The notes beneath the pieces are model-generated. The model did no database searches. It was not told the origin of the DNA and saw nothing but the letters and a program-made list of their open reading frames with translations. Of a DNA stretch of 64,000 nt, positions 34,451 through 42,726 are shown one piece after another. The DNA is taken from assembly GCF_024295805.1 (NCBI RefSeq), contig NZ_JANCLX010000021.1, positions 22,021-86,020 of the forward strand, read 5' to 3'. The number at the start of each line of letters is the position of its first letter. The first letter of the stretch is position 1. Made by a program: the position numbers and the translations under genes. The stretch comes from Streptomyces cucumeris. Lineage in GTDB: Bacteria > Actinomycetota > Actinomycetes > Streptomycetales > Streptomycetaceae.

Positions 34451-35143
34451 ATGCACCTGTCCAACACGGTCCCGGTCCCGGCGCCGCCGGACGCGGTGTT
34501 CGCCCTCGTCAACGATGTGGAGCGGGTGGCCTCGTGTATGCCGGGCGCCACGCTCGACGGCCGGGACGGCGACACCTGGCGCGGCCGGGTGAAGGTCAGG
34601 GTCGGCCCCATCACGGCCGCCTACGCGGGCACCGTCCGCTTCCTGGAGGTCGACACCGCGCGGCGGCGGCTGCGGGTGCAGGCGCGGGGTGCGGACGAGC
34701 ACGGCAACGGCGACGCGGAGGCCGAGGTCACCCTGGAGGTGGCGGAGGCCGCCGAGGGTGCCCGGCTGGAGATCTCCACCGACCTCGTCATCCGCGGCAA
34801 GATCGCCCAGTTCGGCAAGGGCGCGATCGGCGCGGTCTCCGACCGGATCCTCCAGCGGTTCGCACAGAACCTGGGCGGGCTGCTGGACGGCGACCGGGCC
34901 GCGGGTCCACCGGTCTCCCCGGGCGTGACGGCGTCCGCCCCGGTGTCCTCCGCCCCCGTGTCCCGTCCGGCCGCCCCCGCGGCGGACACCGAACTCGACG
35001 GGCTGTCGCTGATCGCCGGTCCGGTGCTCACCACGTACGGACCGCTGGCCGCGGCGTTCGCCTTCGGACTGTTCGAGGGCTGGCTGCTGGGGCGGCTGAC
35101 CACCCAGGAGAAGCAGCTGCGCGCGGCGGGGAGGATCCGGTGA
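34451..35143 (+). CDS. CoxG-like SRPBCC protein (hydroxylase maturation or membrane recruitment)
   Basis: This 230-aa protein has an SRPBCC lipid/ligand-binding fold at about 1-145 (ALVNDVERVASCMPGATLDG; KFGKGAIGAVSD-like FGKGAIGAVSDRILQRF) and a Pro/Ala/Ser-rich linker. A C-terminal hydrophobic helix (GPLAAAFAFGLFEGWLLGRL) could contact the membrane. CoxG proteins accompany CO dehydrogenase-type enzymes and are thought to recruit them to the membrane or deliver quinone. Its presence with the three hydroxylase subunits suggests that the nicotinate hydroxylase donates electrons to the respiratory chain. It starts directly at the base after the preceding stop. Confidence 0.82.
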   Translation: MHLSNTVPVPAPPDAVFALVNDVERVASCMPGATLDGRDGDTWRGRVKVRVGPITAAYAGTVRFLEVDTARRRLRVQARGADEHGNGDAEAEVTLEVAEAAEGARLEISTDLVIRGKIAQFGKGAIGAVSDRILQRFAQNLGGLLDGDRAAGPPVSPGVTASAPVSSAPVSRPAAPAADTELDGLSLIAGPVLTTYGPLAAAFAFGLFEGWLLGRLTTQEKQLRAAGRIR

Positions 35144-35814
35144 CCGGGGGCGTCCACGGCGAGCGGACCGACCGCACCTACGAGCGGGCCGGATTCGGCG
35201 CACCGGTGCGCCGGGGCAGCCGTCCCGCCGTCGTCGTCGTGGATCTCACCCGCGGTTTCACCGAGGACACCTTCCCCACGGGCGCCGATCTGACGGATGT
35301 GGTGGCCGCGACCTCGGCGCTGATCGAGGCGGCCCGCCCGGCCGCCGTACCGGTGCTCTTCACCGCCATCTCCTACTCCCCGGCGGAGGCCGCCGGGGAT
35401 GCGGTCACCTGGCTGCGCAAGGCGCCGGGGATGCGGGCGATGGCCGAGGGCAGCGACGCGGTGGCCCTCGACCCCCGGCTGCCGCGGCGGGAGGGGGATC
35501 CGCTGGTGGTGAAGAAGGGCGCCTCGGCGTTCTTCGGCACCTCGCTCGCCGCCGTGCTGACCGGCCTCGGCCGGGACACCGTGCTGGTGTGCGGGGCGAC
35601 CACGAGCGGCTGTGTGCGCGCCACCGCGGTCGACGCCGTGCAGTCCGGCTTCGATGTGCTGGTGCCGCGCGAGTGCGTGGGCGACCGCGCGGCGGGGCCG
35701 CACGACGCCGCTCTCTTCGACATCCAGGCCAAGTACGGCGATGTCATCGACCTCGCGGAGGCCGTCGGCCATCTCGGCCGGCTGCCCGCCGCCCGTCCCG
35801 CCCCGGTCCTGTGA
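35140..35814 (+). CDS. nicF: Maleamate amidohydrolase (isochorismatase-like)
   Basis: This 224-aa cysteine hydrolase hydrolyses maleamate to maleate and ammonia. The catalytic triad is visible: Asp in AVVVVDLTRGF, Lys in LVVKKGASAFFGT and Cys in TTSGCVRATAVD. A cis-peptide-type VCGATTSG precedes the Cys. The GTG at 35140 overlaps the CoxG-like stop (GTGA). The neighbour is the deformylase gene nicD, which supplies maleamate. Related N-carbamoylsarcosine amidases share the fold, but the setting favours NicF. Confidence 0.88.
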   Translation: MTGGVHGERTDRTYERAGFGAPVRRGSRPAVVVVDLTRGFTEDTFPTGADLTDVVAATSALIEAARPAAVPVLFTAISYSPAEAAGDAVTWLRKAPGMRAMAEGSDAVALDPRLPRREGDPLVVKKGASAFFGTSLAAVLTGLGRDTVLVCGATTSGCVRATAVDAVQSGFDVLVPRECVGDRAAGPHDAALFDIQAKYGDVIDLAEAVGHLGRLPAARPAPVL

Positions 35815-35837
35815 CCGGCCGTCCCCAGGAGGTGCCC

Positions 35838-36680
35838 GTGCCCGACCGGTCCGTCCTTCAGTCCGCGCTCGCCGATCTGGCCGATGTGCCCGCCACCGGG
35901 CGGTGGGTCCGCTCCGGGCGGACCCGGTTGCATGTGCTCGACTACGGCGGTTCCGGTGTGCCGCTGGTCGTGCTGCCCGGGATCACCTCACCGGCCGTCA
36001 CCCTGGACTTCGTCGCCCGTGAACTGGTCGACATGGTACGGCCGTTGGTGGTCGATGTACGCGGGCGCGGGCTGTCCGACGCGGGCGGCGCGTACGGCCT
36101 GACCGCGTACGCCGAGGACACCGAGGCGGTGGTGCGCGGACTGGACCTGGACCGGCCGCTGCTGCTCGGCCACTCCATGGGTGCGCGGATCGCGGCGGTG
36201 ACCGCGGTGCGCGGCGCGGTGCCGCTCCGGGGCACCGTGCTGGTGGATCCGCCGATGAGCGGGCCGGGGCGGGGGTCGTACCCGACGACCCTGGAGACCT
36301 TTCTCGGCCAGCTGGACCAGGCGCTGCGCGGTACCGACGCGGATGAGGTGGCCCGCGCCTGGCCGCGCTGGCCGCGCCGGGAGCAGGAACTGCGGGCTCG
36401 CTGGCTCTCGAGCTGCGCCCGGGAGGCGATCACCGCCACCCACCGGGGTTTCGAGTCCGAGGACTTCTTCGACTGGTGGCCCGAGGTGCCCGGCCCCACC
36501 GCGCTGCTGTACGGCGCGGAGAGTCCCGTGGTCACGGGGAGGGACGCGGAGGAGGCCGCCCGGATGAATCCCCGGGCGCGTCCGGTGGCGATTCCCGGCG
36601 CGGGTCACATGGTGTTCTGGGACAGTCCGGCCGCCGCGCTCGCGGCCGTCCGCGAGGCGTTGCGACCCATGCTGGAGTGA
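35838..36680 (+). CDS. nicD: N-formylmaleamate deformylase (alpha/beta hydrolase)
   Basis: This 280-aa alpha/beta hydrolase has its nucleophile elbow at GHSMGARIA and the general-base His in IPGAGHMVFWDSP. The cap segment is Trp/Arg-rich. NicD removes formate from N-formylmaleamate to give maleamate. AGGAGG (35827-35832) lies five bases before GTG 35838, which decides against the in-frame GTG at 35832. It is between nicF and the MarR gene. Assignment beyond hydrolase family rests on the cluster. Confidence 0.83.
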   Translation: MPDRSVLQSALADLADVPATGRWVRSGRTRLHVLDYGGSGVPLVVLPGITSPAVTLDFVARELVDMVRPLVVDVRGRGLSDAGGAYGLTAYAEDTEAVVRGLDLDRPLLLGHSMGARIAAVTAVRGAVPLRGTVLVDPPMSGPGRGSYPTTLETFLGQLDQALRGTDADEVARAWPRWPRREQELRARWLSSCAREAITATHRGFESEDFFDWWPEVPGPTALLYGAESPVVTGRDAEEAARMNPRARPVAIPGAGHMVFWDSPAAALAAVREALRPMLE

Positions 36681-36753
36681 ACACGCCCCGCGCACCGGCC
36701 GCGGGACGCGACACGGGTCGGAGCCGGTTCACCGCCCGTGATTGAGTGAGGCC

Positions 36754-37233
36754 ATGTCTGACGAAACCGCACCTGCCGAGTCCCTGCCGATAACTCCCGC
36801 CGCCCTGACCGCCGCCCCCGGCTATCAGGTCCGCCGTCTGTACCAGGCGTATCTGGCGGTGTGGGTGCGCGCGGTCGACTCGACACTGACCGGTCCGCAG
36901 TTCGCGGTGCTCACGGCGGTGGACGCGGCGCCGGGCCGTGACCAGCGGTCGATGGCGTCGGCGGTGGCCCTGGACACCTCGACCATGGCGGACGTGGCCC
37001 GGCGGCTGGAGAACCGGGGACTGATCACCCGGCGGACGGCCGCGGAGGACGCCCGCCGCAAGCTGCTCTTCCTGACCGAGGAGGGCGAACGGACGCTCCG
37101 GGCGGCCAATGAACGCGCCCGTGCCCTCGACGAACGGCTGATGGGGCCGTACGGACCGGAGCGCCGCGACGAAGTCATGCACCTGCTGACGTCCCTCGCC
37201 GACCGCTGGGAGGGACTGACCGAGGAGCCCTAG
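36754..37233 (+). CDS. MarR-family regulator, probable nic repressor
   Basis: This 159-aa protein has a winged helix: LTGPQFAVLTAVDAAPGR, the recognition helix region ALDTSTMADVARRLENRG, and the wing TAAEDARRKLLFLTEEG. NicR of Pseudomonas putida, the nicotinate-pathway repressor that responds to 6-hydroxynicotinate, is also a MarR protein, so a similar role is likely here. ATG 36754 has GTGAGG upstream; TTG 36742 in frame is less likely. The gene is inside the cluster and co-directional, so it would autoregulate with the pathway. Confidence 0.87.
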   Translation: MSDETAPAESLPITPAALTAAPGYQVRRLYQAYLAVWVRAVDSTLTGPQFAVLTAVDAAPGRDQRSMASAVALDTSTMADVARRLENRGLITRRTAAEDARRKLLFLTEEGERTLRAANERARALDERLMGPYGPERRDEVMHLLTSLADRWEGLTEEP

Positions 37234-37298
37234 CACCACGCGCCGGAACGGCACGGGGTGTACGGGCTCCCCCCTGACGAATGTCCATGGAGGACCCC

Positions 37299-38156
37299 GT
37301 GCCGGATCATCACATAGGGCTGATCGTGCCCAGTTCCAACCTGACGATGGAGACCGAGCTGCCGCGGATGCTGCGCGCCCGCGAAAGCGTGCTCCCGGAG
37401 GACCGCTTCGTCTTCCACAGCAGCCGGATGCGGATGCGGCACGTCACGCCCGAGCAGTTGCGGGAGATGAACGCGCAGACCGAGCGGGCCGCGCTCGAAC
37501 TGGCCGACGCCCGGCCCGATGTGGTGGCCTCGGCGTGTCTGGTGGCGCTGATGGCGCAGGGGCCCGGCCACCACGAGGTGGCGGAGGCGGAGATCGCCGG
37601 GGTCCTCGACGGCCAGGGGGCGAAGGCGCCGGTGGTCTCCAGCGCGGGCGCCCTGCTCAGCGGGATCAGGGCGCTCGGCGCGCGGCGGGTGGCCCTGGTG
37701 ACTCCGTATATGAAGGAGCTGACCGGTCTGGTGGCCGGGTGTGTCGAGGCCGCGGGGATCGAGGTGGTCGACGCGCTGAGTCTGGAGGTGGCCGACAACC
37801 TCGCGGTGGCGCGACTGGATCCGGCGGACCTGCGCGAACACTGGAAGCGGCTGCGGCTGGACGGAGCGGACGCGCTGGTGCTGTCGGCCTGTGTGCAGAT
37901 GCCGTCGCTCGCGGCGATCCAGACGGTCGAGGACGAAGCCGGACTGCCGGTGCTGTCGGCCGCGACCGCCACCGCCCACCGGGTACTGGACGCGCTCGGC
38001 CTGCCGACGGTGGTGCCGGGCGCGGGACGGCTGCTGAGCGGCACCGTCCAAGGGCCTGCGGCGGTGGGGGCGCCGGGTCCTGGCGGGCCCGGCGGCCCGC
38101 GGTCACGGACGACGGCCGGCGTTCGGCCGGAGCGCCGCTCCGGCGCTCTAAAGTAG
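37299..38156 (+). CDS. nicE: Maleate cis-trans isomerase with C-terminal extension
   Basis: This 285-aa Asp/Glu racemase-fold enzyme converts maleate to fumarate, the last step of the pathway. Both catalytic cysteines are visible (VASACLVALMA and LSACVQMPS), as are IVPSSNLTMETELP and FHSSRMRMRHVTPE. GGAGG with an ACCCC spacer points to GTG 37299, against upstream ATGs at 37281 and 37287. Family members normally end just after the motif read here as PGAGRLLSG. This protein continues for 37 more Gly/Pro/Arg-rich residues, encoded by hairpin-rich DNA, which looks like a lost stop. Confidence 0.9.
   Translation: MPDHHIGLIVPSSNLTMETELPRMLRARESVLPEDRFVFHSSRMRMRHVTPEQLREMNAQTERAALELADARPDVVASACLVALMAQGPGHHEVAEAEIAGVLDGQGAKAPVVSSAGALLSGIRALGARRVALVTPYMKELTGLVAGCVEAAGIEVVDALSLEVADNLAVARLDPADLREHWKRLRLDGADALVLSACVQMPSLAAIQTVEDEAGLPVLSAATATAHRVLDALGLPTVVPGAGRLLSGTVQGPAAVGAPGPGGPGGPRSRTTAGVRPERRSGALK
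38130..38148 (+). terminator. Hairpin at the extreme 3' end of nicE
   Basis: GAGCGCC (38130-38136) and GGCGCTC (38142-38148) pair across GCTCC and are followed by TAAAG. It looks like a terminator, yet it sits inside the extended reading frame of nicE, 6 bp before its stop. Confidence 0.4.
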
Positions 38157-38187
38157 CCCCTCATACGGTTGTCGAGGAGGGGGCATC

Positions 38188-39123
38188 ATGAGGATTGCCG
38201 TGGTCGGGGCGGGAGGCGTCGGCGGGTACTTCGGCGCGCGACTGGCCGCCGCCGGAAGTGACGTCACCTTCGTGGCGCGGGGCGGCCATCTCCAGGCCAT
38301 ACGGGAGAACGGGCTCACGGTGCGCAGTCCGCTGGGCGAGTTGCGGGTGTCCCCCGGTGCGGTGGTTCCGGCCATCGCGGACATCGAAGGGGCGGATGTC
38401 GTCCTGGTGGCCGTGAAGCTGTGGGACACCGAGGACGTGGCGCGGCAGTTGCGCCCGCTCGCCGAGCGCGGCGCGACGGTGATCTCGCTCCAGAACGGTG
38501 TCCAGAAGGACACCGTTCTGCGCCGCCACCTCCCGGCGGAATCGGTGCTGGGCGGGGTCTGCTACATCTCGGCGTTCATCGAGGAGCCGGGGGTCGTGGT
38601 GCACAACGGCACCCTGCAGCGGATGGTGTTCGGCGGATACGGCGGTGCGGAGTCCGGCCCGGCCCGTGCCCTGCTCGACCACGCCCTGAAGGCGGGGATC
38701 GAGGCGGAGCTCAGCCCGGACATCGAGCGCGCCATCTGGGAGAAGTTCGTGTTCCTGGTGGGGCTGTCGGCGGCGACGACGGCCGTGCGGCAGCCCATCG
38801 GGGTGATCCGCGGGGACGCCGGGTCGCGCTCGCTGCTGTACGAGGTGATGCGTGAGGTCGTCGAGGTGGGCCGGGCCAGGGGGGTCGCCCTGGACCCCGG
38901 GTTCGCCGATGACCGCCTCGCGTTCTGCGACACCCTGCCACCGTCCATGACCTCCTCGATGCACAACGACCTGGAGCACGGCCACCGGCTCGAACTGGCC
39001 TGGCTCAGCGGCGCGGTGGCCACGCTCGGGGAGGAACTGGGCGTCGGAACACCGCGCAACCGCGCGGTCGCGGACATCCTCTCGCCGTACGCGCTGGGCG
39101 CGCCGGCCGTTCCGGAGGCATAG
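38188..39123 (+). CDS. 2-dehydropantoate 2-reductase family oxidoreductase
   Basis: This 311-aa NADPH-dependent ketopantoate reductase-like enzyme has VVGAGGVGGYFGARLAAAG for nucleotide binding, VALVAVKLWDTE-like VLVAVKLWDTEDVA, ISLQNGVQ, and the substrate-binding helix IWEKFVFLVGLSAAT with the catalytic Lys. The C-terminal domain has PPSMTSSMHNDLEHGHRLEL, where Ser and Asn contact the substrate. GAGGAGGGGG precedes ATG 38188. It may serve pantothenate synthesis or reduce another 2-oxo acid. It follows nicE by only 31 bp, although a hairpin lies at the nicE end, so membership in the nic operon is uncertain. Confidence 0.82.
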   Translation: MRIAVVGAGGVGGYFGARLAAAGSDVTFVARGGHLQAIRENGLTVRSPLGELRVSPGAVVPAIADIEGADVVLVAVKLWDTEDVARQLRPLAERGATVISLQNGVQKDTVLRRHLPAESVLGGVCYISAFIEEPGVVVHNGTLQRMVFGGYGGAESGPARALLDHALKAGIEAELSPDIERAIWEKFVFLVGLSAATTAVRQPIGVIRGDAGSRSLLYEVMREVVEVGRARGVALDPGFADDRLAFCDTLPPSMTSSMHNDLEHGHRLELAWLSGAVATLGEELGVGTPRNRAVADILSPYALGAPAVPEA

Positions 39124-39171
39124 CGCGCACCGCGACCGGGCCGCTCGACCGCGGCGGCCCGGGCCGGTTCC

Positions 39172-39186
39172 TTGAAACGATCAAAG
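39172..39186. promoter_or_regulatory. Possible LacI-type operator upstream of the GH3 gene
   Basis: TTGAAACGATCAAAG contains the half-site TTGAAACG and a partial inverse TCAAAG, similar to operators of LacI-family sugar repressors. It lies about 29 bp upstream of the -35 hexamer. No LacI gene is present in the window. Confidence 0.3.
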
Positions 39187-39214
39187 CCATGGAAAACCGC
39201 CGCCGCGCGGACCC

Positions 39215-39243
39215 TTGACGCTCCCTCATGTGGTCCGTAACTT
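39215..39243 (+). promoter_or_regulatory. HrdB-type promoter of the GH3 gene
   Basis: TTGACG (39215-39220), a 17-base spacer and TAACTT (39238-39243) form a good housekeeping promoter. Transcription should start near 39250, about 55 bp before the coding start. Confidence 0.6.
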
Positions 39244-39260
39244 CAATTCAACTTTTGAAG
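39241..39260. promoter_or_regulatory. Inverted repeat overlapping the GH3 promoter -10
   Basis: CTTCAA (39241-39246) and TTGAAG (39255-39260) flank an AT-rich 8-base centre, covering the end of the -10 and the probable transcript start. The position is ideal for a repressor. Confidence 0.4.
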
Positions 39261-39305
39261 ATCCACCCGTCGACAGCACTCAACGCTCTTCAAGGGACGA
39301 AGGCC

Positions 39306-41624
39306 ATGAATGGTGTGCGTAGACGTACGGTGCTTGCCGCGGCCGGTGGTACGGCCGTTGCGGGCGGAGCCGCGACCGGCACCGCCCGAGCCGATGAACC
39401 CGCCGCCGCGGCGGCCTCCGAGCGGGGGGCGGCGGCCTCCGGCCCCCAGGACACCTCCCGCCGGGACCGCCCGCACGAGGCGAAGGTCCGGGCCCTGCTG
39501 GGGCGGATGACGGCCGAGGAGAAGCTCGGCCAGCTCCAGCAGTTGACCTGGGCCGGGAACACCGGGCCCGGCGGGGGTCAGACCGAGGCGGCGGAGGAGG
39601 CGGCCCGCAAGGGCAGGCTCGGGTCCGTGCTCAACATCTACGGGGCGAAGTACACCAACGCCCTCCAGCGGATCGCGGTGGAGGAGTCCCGCCTCGGTAT
39701 CCCGCTGCTCTTCGGACTCGATGTCATCCACGGCTTCTGGACCACCTTCCCCATCCCGCTCGCCCAGGGCGCCGCCTTCGATCCGGCGGTGGCCGAGCGG
39801 GACGCCGAGGTGTCCGCCAAGGAGGCGCGGTCCAACGGGGTGCACTGGACCTTCTCCCCGATGATGGACGTCACCCATGAGCCGCGCTGGGGACGGATCG
39901 CCGAGGGCAACGGCGAAGACCCCTTCCTCACCGCGGCGTTCGCGGCCGCCAAGACCCGCGCGTACCAGGGAAATGACCTGGCCGCGAAGGACCGGCTGGC
40001 CGCGTGCGCCAAGCATTTCGTGGCCTACGGCGGCGCCGAGGGCGGACGCGACTACAACACCGTGGACGTGTCCGAGGCACGGCTGCGCAATCAGTACCTC
40101 GGTCCGTTCCGGGCGGCGGTGAAGGCCGGGATCGCCACCGTCATGGCGAGCTTCAACACCATCAGCGGGGTGCCCGCCCACGGCAACACCCATACGCTCA
40201 CCGAGATCCTCAAGCGGGAATGGGACTTCGACGGCTTCGTCGTCAGCGACTACACCGGTGTCCAGGAGATGATCGCTCATGGATTCGCCGCCGATGGCGC
40301 GGACGCGGCGCGGCTCGCGCTCAATGCCGGGGTGGACATGGAGATGGTCAGCACCCACCTCGTGGACCACGGCAGACGGCTGCTCAGGAGCGGCCGGATC
40401 ACCATGGCCCGGCTGGACGACGCGGTGGCGCGGATCCTGCGGCTGAAGTTCCGGCTGGACCTGTTCAACCACCCCTACGTGGACGAGGACGCGGCCATCC
40501 GCAAGCCCGGCAAGGCGGCGCGTTCCGCCGCCCGCGAGACCGCCGCCCGCTGCATGGTGCTGCTGCGGAACGAGAAGTCCGCGCTGCCCTTGAGCGCCTC
40601 GGCCGGTTCCCTCGCGGTGGTCGGCCCGTTCGGCGACTCCACCGACCTCCTGGGCACCTGGGCCGGCCCCTGGGGCGAGTCGTTCCCCGCGGTCACGGTC
40701 CTCGACGCGGTCAGGGACGCCGTGCCGGAGGCGAAGGTGACGTACGCCAGGGGGGTGGACGCCGACGGCGAGGACACCGGTGGCATCGCCAGGGCGGTGG
40801 CGGCGGCCAAGGGCGCCGAGGCGACCGTCGTGGTCGTCGGAGAGGCGGCCGCGCTCAGCGGTGAGGCGAGCGCCCGCAGCGACATCGGTCTGCCCGGCGC
40901 GCAGGAGAAGCTGATCGAGGCCATCGCCGCGACCGGCAAGCCGTTCGTGGTGGTCCTGGTCAACGGGCGTCCGCTGACCATCGGCGGCTGGCTGGAGTCG
41001 GCGCCCGCCGTCCTGGAGGCGTGGCACCCCGGAATCGAGGGCGGACACGCCATCGCGGACGTGCTGTTCGGGAAGGTCAACCCCGGTGGGAAGCTGCCGG
41101 TCTCCTTCCCGCGCTCGGCCGGTCAGATCCCGGTCTACTACAACCACGAGAACACCGGCCGCCCCTACGACCCGGACAACAAGTACACCTCCAAGTACCT
41201 CGATCTGCCGGACGGTCCGCAGTTCGCGTTCGGCCACGGGCTGAGCTACACCACCTTCGACATCGGGGAGCCCTCGCTGCCGGTGCGCCGGATCGCGGCC
41301 GAGGCGCTGCGCCGGGGCGACACCGTCGAGGTGGCGGTGACCGTGCGCAACACCGGGCGGCGGAGCGGGGACGAGGTCGTCCAGCTCTATCTGCGCGACC
41401 CGGTGGCCAGCATCGTCCAGCCGGTGCGCAGACTGTGCGGCTTCCGCCGGATCACCCTCGGCGCGGGGAAGTCCACCACCGTGCGCTTCCGCCTCGGCGC
41501 GGAGCACCTGGGTTTCTGGACCCATGACCGCGACGGCGAGTTCATGGTGGAGAAGGGCGAGATCCGGCTCTACGCGGGCAACAGCTCCCTGGCCCACGGC
41601 GAACGCACCCTCACCATCACCTAG
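39306..41624 (+). CDS. Secreted GH3 beta-glucosidase/glycosidase with Tat signal
   Basis: This is a 772-aa glycoside hydrolase family 3 enzyme. The N-terminus (GVRRRTVLAAAGGTAVAGG, then ARA) is a twin-arginine signal ending near residue 32. The (beta/alpha)8 domain carries the substrate loop KHFVAYGGAEGG and the nucleophile Asp at about 315 (GFVVSDYTG). The second domain (WHPGIEGGHAIADVLFG) and a fibronectin III-like C-terminal domain (VRNTGRRSGDEVVQLYLRDP) follow. It probably releases glucose from beta-glucosides outside the cell. No ribosome binding site stands out before ATG 39306, but the signal fixes the start. Promoter and repressor-like sites lie upstream and a terminator follows. Confidence 0.9.
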   Translation: MNGVRRRTVLAAAGGTAVAGGAATGTARADEPAAAAASERGAAASGPQDTSRRDRPHEAKVRALLGRMTAEEKLGQLQQLTWAGNTGPGGGQTEAAEEAARKGRLGSVLNIYGAKYTNALQRIAVEESRLGIPLLFGLDVIHGFWTTFPIPLAQGAAFDPAVAERDAEVSAKEARSNGVHWTFSPMMDVTHEPRWGRIAEGNGEDPFLTAAFAAAKTRAYQGNDLAAKDRLAACAKHFVAYGGAEGGRDYNTVDVSEARLRNQYLGPFRAAVKAGIATVMASFNTISGVPAHGNTHTLTEILKREWDFDGFVVSDYTGVQEMIAHGFAADGADAARLALNAGVDMEMVSTHLVDHGRRLLRSGRITMARLDDAVARILRLKFRLDLFNHPYVDEDAAIRKPGKAARSAARETAARCMVLLRNEKSALPLSASAGSLAVVGPFGDSTDLLGTWAGPWGESFPAVTVLDAVRDAVPEAKVTYARGVDADGEDTGGIARAVAAAKGAEATVVVVGEAAALSGEASARSDIGLPGAQEKLIEAIAATGKPFVVVLVNGRPLTIGGWLESAPAVLEAWHPGIEGGHAIADVLFGKVNPGGKLPVSFPRSAGQIPVYYNHENTGRPYDPDNKYTSKYLDLPDGPQFAFGHGLSYTTFDIGEPSLPVRRIAAEALRRGDTVEVAVTVRNTGRRSGDEVVQLYLRDPVASIVQPVRRLCGFRRITLGAGKSTTVRFRLGAEHLGFWTHDRDGEFMVEKGEIRLYAGNSSLAHGERTLTIT

Positions 41625-41647
41625 GACGACCAGCCCGGCCGGTGCGT

Positions 41648-41674
41648 GCCGGGGCGGCCCCCCACCGCCCCGGC
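41648..41674 (+). terminator. Terminator after the GH3 gene
   Basis: GCCGGGGCGG (41648-41657) and CCGCCCCGGC (41665-41674) form a perfect 10-base stem with a 7-base loop, 24 bp after the stop. Confidence 0.72.
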
Positions 41675-41805
41675 GTGCGCTCCGCCCCGGGCGCGGGTGG
41701 TTGGTTGTAGGGTGCATGCTGACCGCCCCGTCTGACGGAGAACCCCTCCATGACCGTCGCCGTGCCCCGCCACCGCTCCCCCGCGCCCGGCCCGGCGGAG
41801 GTGCC

Positions 41806-42726
41806 GTGGGCGGTGTGATCACGGGCTTCGGTGTCATCGCAAGCATCATCGTCACCGGCTATGTGCTCGGCCGCCGCGGCTCCCTGGGCGAGCACGGCCG
41901 GGAGGTGCTCACCCGGCTGTCCTTCGACGTGGCCTCCCCCGCGCTGCTGTTCACCACGCTCTCCCGGGCCGACCTGTCGGTCGTGCTCTCCGTTCCCCTG
42001 CTCGTCACGGCGCTGAGCACCTGTGTGGTCGCCGGGGTGTTCATCGCCGTCGGCGCCGTACGCCGGTGGAGCCTCGGACGCACCACCATCGGCGCGCTGT
42101 GCGCGAGTTACGTCAACGCGGGCAACCTGGGCATCCCCATCGCCATGTACGTCCTCGGTGACGCCGGGGTGGTCGCTCCCGTCCTGCTCTTCCAGCAGCT
42201 CGTCATGACCCCGATCGCGCTCACCGTCATCGACCTCGGCCGCCCCGGTGCCCGGCCCTCGGTCGTACACCGGCTGACCACCCCGTTCCGCAATCCCATC
42301 GTCATCGGCTCGCTGTGCGGTGTGGCGGTGACGGCGGCGGGATGGCGGATCCCGGGGCCGGTACTGGAGCCGCTGACCCTGCTGGGCGGTATGGCCGTAC
42401 CCGCCGTCCTGCTGGCCTTCGGCATCTCCCTGCCGGGCACCGCGCTGCCCGGCACGGGCGAGGAGCGCGGCCCGGTGCTGCTGTCGGTGGCGCTGAAGTC
42501 GTTCGCCCAGCCGGTGGTGGGGTGGGCCATCGCGGCCGGAGTGTTCGGACTCGGCGGGCCCGCGCTCTTCGCGGCCGTCGTCACCTCCGCGCTCCCGGCG
42601 GCACAGAACCTCTTCACCTATGCCACGCGCTATGAGACGGCCACCGTACTGGCCCGTGAGTCGATCCTGCTCTCCACGCTCCTCGCGGCACCGGTGCTGC
42701 TGACGGTGGCCGCGCTGCTGGGCTGA
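41806..42726 (+). CDS. AEC (auxin efflux carrier) family transporter
   Basis: This 306-aa membrane protein has about ten spans in two inverted halves. It shows the AEC pattern: FGVIASIIVTGYVLGRRG, SYVNAGNLGIPIAMYVLGD at the first crossover, and SALPAAQNLFTYATRY at the second. Such carriers export or exchange organic acids and amino-acid-like anions; substrate is unknown. GTG 41806 follows GGAGG at 41797-41801, and much longer upstream frames lack any signal. It stands alone between a terminator and the sigma factor gene. Confidence 0.83.
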   Translation: MGGVITGFGVIASIIVTGYVLGRRGSLGEHGREVLTRLSFDVASPALLFTTLSRADLSVVLSVPLLVTALSTCVVAGVFIAVGAVRRWSLGRTTIGALCASYVNAGNLGIPIAMYVLGDAGVVAPVLLFQQLVMTPIALTVIDLGRPGARPSVVHRLTTPFRNPIVIGSLCGVAVTAAGWRIPGPVLEPLTLLGGMAVPAVLLAFGISLPGTALPGTGEERGPVLLSVALKSFAQPVVGWAIAAGVFGLGGPALFAAVVTSALPAAQNLFTYATRYETATVLARESILLSTLLAAPVLLTVAALLG

